Source: Pigoraptor vietnamica (Eukaryota; Opisthokonta; Filasterea). From it: DNA of 17,751 bases. This document shows positions 1 to 7,677 of this stretch, piece after piece. The stretch is from contig CALSCQ010002554.1 in NCBI GenBank assembly GCA_943704525.1, positions 2,162-19,912 on the forward strand. The letters run 5' to 3'. Both the position numbers and the translations under genes were made by a program. The notes beneath the pieces are model-generated. The model searched no databases and was not told the origin of the DNA. It saw only the letters and a list, made by a program, of their open reading frames with translations. How positions within the stretch are numbered: position 1 is the stretch's first letter; every line of letters begins with the position of its first letter.

Positions 1-62
1 CCCCCCCCCCCCCCCCCCCCCCCCCACACACACACATTCACACACGCGCGCGCACACACACA
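1..62. repeat. (C)25 homopolymer followed by CA/CG-rich microsatellite at contig edge
   Basis: Positions 1-25 are all C. They are followed by CA repeats interrupted by GCGCGCG. On the sense strand of the minus gene this is an intronic (TG)n followed by a poly-G tract downstream of the donor at 139. A homopolymer at the very end of the sequence may be an assembly limit rather than true length. Confidence 0.9.
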
Positions 63-139
63 CGTACTCCATTCGGCAGCAATAATAGGAAAAACATCAA
101 ATAAATAATAAAAAAGAAAAAGAGAACAGACGCACTCAC

Positions 140-1374
140 CATGTGCCGTCGCCGCCAAGCTTCCCAGGCAACACCATGAGAAGGCGATCGACCGCCGATT
201 CGCTCAGTCGCTCCCACTCGACGTCGCGCAACAGCTTCAGGCACTCGATGAGCCAGTTCTTCGCCGCCATTCCCGAGCGCATGCACTTGAGCTGCAAAGA
301 CAAACGACAGAGTGTAAGTAAGACGCAACAGCTCTGAGAAAAACAACTTAGTAAACAACCGACATATCATAGACTTCGTGGCGGTTATACGGGTTGCACC
401 GCCGTCGACTCAAAAAACTTAAGAGAGACATGGAGACATGCACCCACCACTTCCACACAAAGCAAAGAGACATGCACCCACTTCCACACAAACCAAAGAG
501 ACATGCACCCACCACTTCCACACAAACCAAAGAGACATGCACCCACCACTTCCGTCACAAAGTAGATGGTGTACTGTGCGCCGGGATTCGAGTCGTTGAT
601 TGTGGACTTGTTGTTGATGGCGACAAATCGCGCAATGTACTGGTCGAGGTGCGGCCCGCACATCGCAAGCATGCCCACGCGCTGATAAAACAGCAGCCGC
701 TGAAACGTGAGCTCAAGAACCTGAGGGAAGAGGGTGCGGCGATCCGAGCGGAAGAATGAGAGCGGGGCGAAAACTGCGCAACCTAGGCCGAACCGGCGCG
801 GACGAATAGAGCTACAAAGGCTACGAGAGAAGCGCACGTCATGCAATGGAACAATAGAGACCGCACGATGACAACGCACCGCCATGAGCTTGGAGTGCTG
901 TTCGTCTGACCCCGCGACGAGCTCGTTGTGCTTCACTTTCGAGAGGGCCATCTCCCCGACGTGCAGCAAAATCGCCATGTCGTTGCCGTCGAGCGGCGTC
1001 TTCTCCAGCGAGCACACGAGCAGGTCGTACGCGATGTCCGAAACGGTCCCCATGCAATTCGTCAGCAGCGACAACTCGAACCACGCCTTCGCAATGTTCG
1101 TACGAAGGCGCTTGCACTTCGAAACGCCCGCAAGTCGCTTAAGGCGAAAGAGAATCTTCTCGCAGAGCGAGATGAACGCCGGCCTGTCGAGGTCCTCGCA
1201 GGTATTGAAAGCGTCCACAAACGCCTCATTCACCTCCGGCAAGGTCTCTTCCTCGAACAGCGGGCGATTATGTCCGCCCGCATCAACCGACTTCGGCGCG
1301 CCATCGCCTTCTTCGCCGGCGTTGCGTGCCACAATGCCAAACGAATGGCGGACGGGGATTTTTAAGATGGGCAT
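140..1374 (-). CDS. Unrecognised, probably helical protein; 5' three exons, 3' end beyond the window
   Basis: Seen: an open frame from the ATG at 1374, with exons 1374-880 (165 codons, donor GTGCGT), 720-547 (58 codons, acceptor CCCTCAG, donor GTGGGT) and 291-140 (50 codons plus 2 nt, acceptor TTTGCAG, donor GTGAGT). Phases agree at both junctions, giving 273 residues before the next, unseen exon. The first 60 residues are polar and acidic (an EEE run near residue 45). The rest is rich in Leu, Lys and Glu with amphipathic, helix-like spacing (for example RLLFYQRVG and LIECLKLLRDVEWERL), which suggests an alpha-solenoid or scaffold protein. I see no catalytic motif, signal peptide or membrane segment and do not recognise the family. 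The donor of exon 2 lies in a 34-bp minisatellite (433-553), so the end of that exon is uncertain: any of four donor copies could be used. The gene is divergent from the protease gene starting at 1889. Confidence 0.62.
433..553 (-). repeat. 34-bp minisatellite overlapping a 5' splice site (3 units plus a partial)
   Basis: On the minus strand the unit begins GGAAGTGGTGGGTGCATGTC. Copies run 553-520, 519-486, 485-455 (31 bp, one GTG lost) and 454-433 (partial). The first copy begins inside exon 2 of the minus gene, so the exon-intron junction GAAGTG|GTGGGT is itself part of the unit. Donor-like GTGGGT starts at 546, 512, 481 and 447. Confidence 0.92.
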
Positions 1375-1888
1375 TTCTGTCGCACGCCGCCCCCCAATAG
1401 AGGCCGCCGCTCAAGAACTAAAGAGAGGAACGTGCCCTACGGCCCCATGTTCACGCGGAAGAAGGCAAAACAACGCACTGCAAGTGTGTGTTGAAGACTT
1501 CTCGTGTCTGGCGCAAACGGGACGGAACTAAAAATAGCCATGTTGTCAATGGTGACAATCACGTGATATCACGTGCTAACAGTTACTTCTCATGCGTCGA
1601 TTGTTACTGATCCTATGCGCCGACCGTCCAGATGCGACGTCCGGACACTTGCGGTACTGTCCGAGGTGGCATTGCGGTCACTTGCGGTCTCTCTCGCGTT
1701 GAAAGACAATCTGAGACGCACGTGACGCAACCGCACGCACGCGCGTCACACACCAATGACGCTGCTGAGTAGCGTTTCTGCATTGTAGAATGAAGGCTTT
1801 AGGACCCACAACGGCTTTCACTCTCCCGGCTATGAAACTGACGTCGCCCTCTTAACTCTCTCTGCTTTTTTGGTGACCTTTGCTACAC
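1375..1888. promoter_or_regulatory. Divergent intergenic promoter region between the two first genes
   Basis: This 514-bp gap separates two start codons facing away from each other (1374 minus, 1889 plus), so it should hold both promoters. It contains an inverted repeat TTGTCA-N4-TGACAA (1543-1558) directly beside the CACGTG palindrome at 1560-1575, two exact copies of CACTTGCGGT (1646-1655 and 1679-1688) with a related CATTGCGGT between them, and a CCAAT at 1752-1756. No convincing TATA box was found. That these elements are functional is inference. Confidence 0.6.
1560..1575. promoter_or_regulatory. Perfect 16-bp palindrome CACGTGATATCACGTG (double E-box/G-box)
   Basis: Two CACGTG hexamers flank ATAT-type spacing in a perfect dyad, 185 bp upstream of the minus-strand ATG. 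CACGTG is the known core for bHLH and bZIP dimers in many eukaryotes. The 9-mer TCACGTGAT at 1559-1567 recurs at 17376-17384, upstream of another gene start. Function is inferred from position and symmetry. Confidence 0.55.
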
Positions 1889-4800
1889 ATGGCTCATCAC
1901 CGAGCTTTTCTTGCGGTTGCGTGCATAGCACTTGCCTTCGTGGGTTGTGTGCGCGGAAATCCTAATGGAACAAGGGAAGGAAGTGAGTAACCCTCGTCCA
2001 GCAGTGCACCCGCATTCCGATCGACGTGTACGAAGCAAATTAAAAGTGATTGTCTCTGAGCGTGTGCTTATTTGCAACAGTACTTGGCCTTTTTGTGAAT
2101 ACTTCGAATGTGAACTCAAAAGGCGTCTCTTTTTGCAGTCGTCTCGCCATGGTTTGAGTCCTCGCCGGGCGACGCCCATTCGCTCGAGCGTGTTCTTCGC
2201 ATAATCAACGGAAACCAAGTGCAGAGTGGCCAAATGCCATACGTCGTCTCGGTGCAGTGGAACAAGTACGCCATCCACTTCACGATTGCGCGTGTACGCA
2301 CGCATGCAATGCACACACATCCACTCCACGATTGCGCGTGTACGCACGCATGCAATGCACACACATCCACTCCACGATTGCGCGTGTACGCACGCATGCA
2401 ATGCAGACACATCCACTTCACGATTGCGCGTGTACGCACGCATGCAATGCACACACATCCACTTCACGATTGCGCGTGTACGCACGCATGCAATGCAGAC
2501 ACATCCACTTCACGATTGCGCGTGTACGCACGCATGCAATGCACACACATCCACTTCACGATTGCGCGTGTACGCACGCATGCAATGCACACACAGTGTG
2601 CACGTGGGACGATGACGCCCACTGACTTGCACACACACACACACGCACAATGTGCACCTCGCAACGCGTGTCGCCCGGCGTCTCCCACTCACTTCCTAAA
2701 CGCCGCGCAGCTATCCCTACTGCGGCGGGTCCCTCATTGGCGCGGATTATGTTCTCACGGCGGCGCACTGCATGTACAGGGACGTCGACAACAGCGCCCG
2801 CATGGCCTCGTACTCTGTCCTCTACAACACAATCGACATGAACGGCGGTGCGAAGGCCGTACGCCGTGGCATCCTTTCCGTGTACATTCACCCGCAGTTC
2901 CGACTCGATGCGTCTGGCGTCACCGCAAACGATGTCTGCGTCATGCGGCTCGAACCCACGACCACAAGTGCGACTGCAACGATCCCTACCGTTCCGCTAG
3001 CCACGGACGACGCGTGGCTTGGAGTGGGTGCGATGGTGAGCATTGCGGGATGGGGCGACACGGACGCAGGCGCTGCGTATGCTGTGCCGCGTTACATGAT
3101 GACGGCGCAAGTGCCGATCGTGGACAGGACGGTGTGCGCGCGCCAAAACTCGGCGGCGATTCTCCAGAGCCAGCTGTGCGCGGGTACGTCCTCACGAGGC
3201 CGGTGCCGTGTGTTTGTGAATCGTTTCTGTGTATGACACGGTATATATACTTACACACGCACGTTACATGCACACGCACACACACACACACACACTCCAG
3301 GGAACAATGGGAAGGACACGTGCCAGGGCGACAGCGGCGGACCCATGTTTGCCACGGACGCCAGCGGAGTCGTCAAACAAGTCGGAATGACGGGATGGGG
3401 CATCGGGTGTGCGTCACCGAACAGGCCCGGGGTGAGTGAGGCATGCGAGCTGCAAAACTGCGCTGCGGCATGGGGAGCGGTCGCTCTCTGTTGTTCGAGC
3501 TGAGTGGTCACGTACATCATGGGCGTATCTCACCCGGGAATTGTCTTGTCCGCGCAGGTGTACACGCGCATCTCGTCCTTCGCAGCTCTCCTGAGTGAGT
3601 GTTCTATGCACTGAATCGTAAATTCGAATGCCGCGCGCCTGTAAGCTCAAGTGCGCACGCGCGTCCACGCTCGCACGCGAGTGCTGTGCTGACCACTAAT
3701 GTTCCGGCCCATGTCCAGACAACCTAATCGCCTCACCGTGCAATTTCGAGCTTGCCGTGCGAGACGCCAAGATTTTGCGCTTGCAGCAGGCCGTCACGGA
3801 CGCACTTCATTACGCCGCCGGGAACTTCTCTTCGTATTCGGTTGCCCTCTCGCGACTTGCGGCTGTCGGTGGGACATCTCCCATGTTCTCCGCATATGTG
3901 TTGCATGTTTCATGTCCTCGCCACTGCTGTGTTTCCCCTACTGTACTGCGACTCTTCCCTCACGTGCTCTGTTCTTGCATTTCCCCTCTCCCCTAATGCG
4001 CTGTAGGAGCTCCGGCTTCGCCACCAGGCCATCGCGTGCTGCACCTCTCCACGCCAGCAACCACCTGCAGCCCCTACGCCGCCTCGTTCGCGTCTTTCAC
4101 CCCCGAGTACCCCGGCGTAAGCATCGACGTCTCGTTGCTGTCTATCCCTGCGTCAAGCCTCCCGGATGGCCTGCGTGCACCGGGCGCGACCGGCTTCACC
4201 TTCGCGGCGCAGTTGACGGCCCTCAGAAGAGACATGGCGAGCGGGTGCATTCTGGCGCGGGCACGTGACGACGGGTCGCTTCTGTACTCGCTGCGCGTCG
4301 ACGCGACGACCGCCACTCGGCGCGTGTGTGCGGACGTTCGCCTGGGCTCGTCCTCGTCTGTGACGTCATACTGTTATGACGTGTCGGGAGTGGCCATGGC
4401 CAACGATTACGTCGGATTTCGCGCGCATGTCGCGGTGGCGCTCGACAACACGCGACTGTCCGGCACCCTGTTCCACGAGGGCGTGGCGCTGGGTGTGTTT
4501 CCTATCCCCGCGCCAGTGGCAATGGACTCTACAGGGCCGCTCTTAATCGGAGGATGTCCTGGCGGGCCTGTGTTTGTTGGTGGCATCGCGGACGCCGTCG
4601 TGTATAACTACTCGCTTACGGCGCACGAGGTACAGCGGTTGCGCGCTGGCGCCGGCCCCGTGTCCCTCGCATCGGTCCTTCTCCCAACCTCAACGTCATT
4701 TGACGGCTCTTCCGTCGTCTCTGCGACATGGTCAAAGTCGGTGGCGAACACGGCGGGCACGGCTGACATACTGGGGCGCTTCGAAATCTCCGCCAAGGGC

Positions 4801-5208
4801 GTTGTCGTCCAACAGGCGAGTCCGGACGGCGCACTGATGGCACGCGCTACGAACGACGGTGCCACGCGCTACTTTGCACTCGTCGTCCTCCCTGCTTCAC
4901 AGCGCGTTGCGTTTGAGTATTTGCCTGCCGGCGGATCCTCGCACGGTTATGCGACAGCGACGTTCACGGTGGCCGCGACTTCACTCTTCGACGGGCGCGC
5001 GCACGACGTCTCGCTCCGCGTGAGCACGCAGCCAGACGCAGCGACCCTTGTGGTTGACGGCGTCGTTGTGGGGACTGTGGGTCTCTCAGGGGGTGTGCAG
5101 GACAACCCCTCCCTTCCCGTATCCATCGGCAATTTGCCCACGCGTGCGTATGGGCTCGTGGGAAGGATGGCGTCACTGAGCCTCGTCGCGGACGTCCCGT
5201 GCCGCTGA
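1889..5208 (+). CDS. Secreted trypsin-like serine protease (S1A) with two C-terminal LamG-like modules
   Basis: Exons are 1889-1982, 2139-2265, 2711-3183, 3301-3431, 3558-3594, 3719-3868 and 4007-5208. All introns are GT-AG and phases close, giving 737 aa. Residues 1-23 look like a signal peptide. A pro-segment ends at Arg52 before IINGN, the usual zymogen cleavage point. The catalytic triad is His93 (TAAHC), Asp148 (NDVCVMRL) and Ser243 (GDSGGP). Asp237, six residues before the serine, predicts cleavage after Lys or Arg, and GWG plus PGVYTRI complete the fold. Residues 288-337 are a helical linker. Exon 7 encodes two beta-rich modules, about 399-549 (ending [19 protein letters not shown]) and 565-735 ([18 protein letters not shown]), resembling LamG/concanavalin-like lectin domains, so the enzyme may bind glycans. 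The ATG at 1889 has A at -3. Intron 2 carries a 46-bp minisatellite and intron 3 ends in (CA)n against its acceptor. The protease call is very secure; the LamG subtype is less so. Confidence 0.95.
2273..2594 (+). repeat. 46-bp minisatellite, seven units, in protease intron 2
   Basis: Seven head-to-tail 46-bp units occur, with GATTGCGCG starting at 2284, 2330, 2376, 2422, 2468, 2514 and 2560. They differ mainly at two sites (CACTTC/CACTCC and CACACA/CAGACA). The array starts 7 nt after the donor at 2266, and every unit contains GTACGC, the same hexamer as the real donor. The unit lacks stop codons in all frames, so it produces long false reading frames on both strands. Confidence 0.95.
3271..3295 (+). 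repeat. (CA)n microsatellite abutting a 3' splice site
   Basis: A CA run, with one interruption, leads straight into CTCCAG at 3295-3300, the acceptor of protease exon 4. It takes the place of a normal polypyrimidine tract. Confidence 0.8.
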
Positions 5209-5428
5209 GTGTGTGGGAGTAAAATGTGCGCGCCATGCATAATTCCCGATCTACCTGTGTGAGTGTGTGCAGGGCACATAGCGATTTTTTTTCCCCCTTA
5301 CATTGCATCACGAAGCAACGGCTTGATAGGTCGCCATATATGTATTGAACGACAATGACATACGCACACGCATGCGCACGCACGCGACAGCGGCAAGGGG
5401 CAAAAGGGGCTCTCTCGCCGCGCGTGCG
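5209..5428. other. Convergent 3' flank between the protease and PHF5A
   Basis: Two genes end facing each other with 220 bp between their stops. The interval holds a T8-C5 run (5285-5297) and CA/GC-alternating stretches. I see no gene and no clear AATAAA on either strand. Confidence 0.6.
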
Positions 5429-5698
5429 TCACCCGTTGCCTTGAGTCTTGAGGTTGTATTTTTTCCTCTCGTAAAACAAGTCCGTCTTCGATGTGCCGAG
5501 ATTGACAATCTTTGGACAACCGTCCCTCTGCGTGCGCGTAACATGCGGATGTTAGAGACAACGAATGGTAACGCAAAGTTACGTTGGATAGTAAGAAAGA
5601 GAGGGAGAGAGGGCGAGATGTCGGATCGCATAAATCATAGACCGTGTCCAGCGACTCCACAGGGGGAAAGCGCGTCTGTGTGTGTGTATGTGTGAGTG

Positions 5699-5731
<33 letters not shown>

Positions 5732-6849
5732 GTTGTGCATGCGCCAGCGTACATGCACGACAGAGACAACGAATGATAGTTGCAGAGAAATGGTGGAGGC
5801 GTGAGAAAGGCAGAGAAAGAGGGTGGAAAGGGAGAGGGGAGAGAGAGGGAGAGATCAACTTGAAATCACAGACGTGTCCATCGACTGAGAGCGAGAGGGA
5901 GTCCATGTGCGTGTGTGCATGCGTGCGTGGCATGTGCAGTGTGCGTGCCGTTCAAAGAGAATCCGTCGGTGCGACACCCACGTCCTTCTCCTGAATGGTG
6001 CATTCCTTGCAGTAGTATGCGTCGGAAATGCCTGGGCCACCGCAAATCACACAGCGCCCCTGCGACAACAAGGGTGAGGAAGCGCCCTATGGAAGAGACG
6101 CGGAAACCTCCAGCTCCGGTGACTAAACACAAACGCACACACACACACACATGCGCACACACACACACACACACACATTCACAAGCAGAAACGCACACCA
6201 CACACACACACATGCGCACACACACACACACACACACATTCACACGCAGAAACGCACACCACACACACACACATGCGCACACACACACACACACACATTC
6301 ACACGCAGAAACGCACACCACACACACACACACACACATATATATACACACATTTATAAACGGCTAGACGGTGTATCGTGCGCATGTCAACCCTTGTTCT
6401 CATTCCCCCTTCCACACTTGCGCACACGCTCGAACGTGTGGCGGTGTACTCTGTACGCAATAATTGGCAAGAATAGCAAAAGTCAAAGGCCCCCACCTGA
6501 TAAGAACCGTAGTTGCACTCGTCGCAAATTCGCACAAGCGTGCACGGGCGCACATACGAGTCACACACGACGCACTTTCCGTCGCACTTCTCGCACAACC
6601 GGCCAATGGCTACAAACAAACAGGGCTCCGTTGAGTAAACCGCGCGCTCCTCAGAGAAAATAAGAGATGCAGCGCGCACAGGAAAGGTGCGGAAAATGGA
6701 GCGCGAAAAAGCACATTGAGACGACGAAGAAAATAAACGCTGACGACAGCACGTGCACTCGAATATAGGACAGCGGCAGTGTTCCTGCGGTGCTCACCGA
6801 CGCCGGGCTGCTTGCGGCACATGATGAGGTCTGGGTGGTGCTTTGCCAT
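5429..6849 (-). CDS. PHF5A: PHF5A/Rds3, SF3b 14b subunit of the U2 snRNP
   Basis: Exons are 6849-6798, 6609-6497, 6059-5982 and 5527-5429. Phases close to 113 aa (the human protein is 110). The start MAKHHPDLI is diagnostic, and the protein follows the known family almost without gaps to residue 105. Thirteen cysteines are present (11, 23, 26, 30, 33, 40, 46, 49, 58, 61, 72, 75, 85), mostly as CxxC pairs that build the knotted three-zinc fold. Known role: a small structural subunit of SF3b that contacts SF3B1 and the intron branch-point adenosine during splicing. Tyr36, whose change in human PHF5A gives resistance to splicing inhibitors such as pladienolide, is conserved, as is Lys29. Only the last eight residues differ clearly, lacking the usual basic end. 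ATG context is AAAAATGG. Introns 2 and 3 hold long CA/GT repeats. Very secure. Confidence 0.97.
5677..5735 (-). repeat. GT/CA-rich microsatellite in PHF5A intron 3
   Basis: Plus strand shows GT runs with TATG, GAG and GCGTGCGTGC interruptions; the sense strand of PHF5A is therefore CA-rich. It lies in the half of the intron nearer the acceptor. A purine-rich stretch (5765-5860, GAGA-type) follows. Confidence 0.85.
6131..6345 (-). repeat. 61-bp compound VNTR in PHF5A intron 2
   Basis: Three copies of a 61-bp block occur, with ATGCGCAC at 6151, 6212 and 6273. Each is a (CA)n, ATGCGC, (CA)n, TTCACACGCAGAAACGCACAC cassette. They end in a pure CA run and a short TATATATA near 6340. This is a microsatellite duplicated as a higher-order unit. 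Confidence 0.9.
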
Positions 6850-7269
6850 TTTTGCTCAGCAGAAGAAAGAGAAGCTCACTCGCAGTCTGGGAAATGCCGC
6901 AGGGCGAAAAGGGCGCACGGCAAAACAACAGATTTTCGACACTGCATCCGAAAAGGCCGAGTGGCGGATGTGAGCGCACACGTGATGAGTCCGGACGAAT
7001 GTCCAGACATACGCCAATTCGCTCAGAGGGTCCGGCTTTGCTGCCTGAGGCCATCGCCGCACTGCGAAGAGGCACGGAGCATGATGGCACATAGCGTGCC
7101 AAATTTCAATCGGCTTTCGTTTTCGTTTTTGTTTTCCTTTTCACACACTTTTATAGGCATATTAACGGTGAACTCACTGAGGCGTCGGCGCCGTTCACTC
7201 ATCGGCCGTCAGTCATGGGCCGGGACGAAACCGGCGCTCCGGGGCCGGGCTGTGCGCTGTGTCCGAGCT
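6850..7269. other. Upstream region of PHF5A; no gene seen
   Basis: This interval lies between the PHF5A start and the inverted kinase-like fragment. It must contain the PHF5A promoter, but I see no TATA or other clear motif. A T-rich patch (7119-7142) and a GC-rich patch (7180-7260) are the only compositional marks. A hammerhead-like string at 6983-7000 was considered and rejected. Confidence 0.5.
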
Positions 7270-7574
7270 CGGAACACGCGCTGCTTGCACATGTCGCGAA
7301 CCTCAGTCATGTCGGCGACACGCCGTCCGTCAGCGACCGACTCGGACCTTCATGAGCCAAAACACGACCGCTCTCTCCCTCCACGGGCACCGACGCTGCC
7401 ATCGCCGCAACATCAGTTCGTGCGAATATTGAATGCTGTTCGCGGTGCTGGGGTCCGGCGCCGCCGCTGCCTCCTCGGCGGAATCGACGCCTTCTGGATG
7501 TCGCCAGCGAATGTGGAGAGGCCATCACTCGCCATGTTCGAGAGAGTTGCGCGCAAGTGTGATGTATGTTGAGT
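7270..7574 (-). pseudogene. Truncated inverted copy of the CRN-like kinase gene, internally deleted
   Basis: The reverse complement aligns by eye with the plus-strand relic. CTCTCGAACATGGCG and the following 110 bp match 7696-7815. After a skip of about 410 bp it resumes at GTGCCCGTGGAGGG, GAGAGCGGTCG and GCTCATGAAGGTCCGAGT (plus 8247-8300), then at ATGACTGAGGTTCGC-ACATGTGCAAG (plus 8353-8378). Shared peptide pieces are VPVEGESGR, AHEGPS and MT(E/Q)VR. Stops interrupt the frame after the first block (IRTN then stop), and no kinase core is present. The two copies face away from each other around a roughly 100-bp AT-richer spacer (7575-7677). It is best read as a decayed paralogue or the product of an inverted duplication. 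Confidence 0.65.
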
Positions 7575-7677
7575 TTCTGAATCACTGATTTTGTCGCAAT
7601 TCGAAATTTCAGCGTGTACACGTGCGTGGACTGGTTTGAAAATTCAAAAAGTATCTAAGCGTTCTTGTATCCAATTC

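Noticed and set aside
2219-3439. A 406-codon plus-strand frame, rich in His, Thr, Arg and Cys, that looks like a repeat protein
   Set aside because: It is the 46-bp intronic minisatellite read through; the unit has no stops in any frame. The protease exon phases require this segment to be an intron.
6131-6345. CRISPR-like spacing of repeats at 61-bp intervals
   Set aside because: The blocks are compound CA microsatellites without unique spacers, in an intron of a eukaryotic gene.
5866-6351. Cys/Val-rich minus-strand frame resembling a membrane protein
   Set aside because: It is produced by GT/CA microsatellite reading and overlaps PHF5A exon 3 in the wrong frame.
6980-7005. Hammerhead-ribozyme-like string GTGATGAGTCCGGACGAAT
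   Set aside because: The essential C of CUGAUGA is a G, GAAA is GAAT, and the putative stem II GTCCGGAC has no loop, so the core cannot fold.
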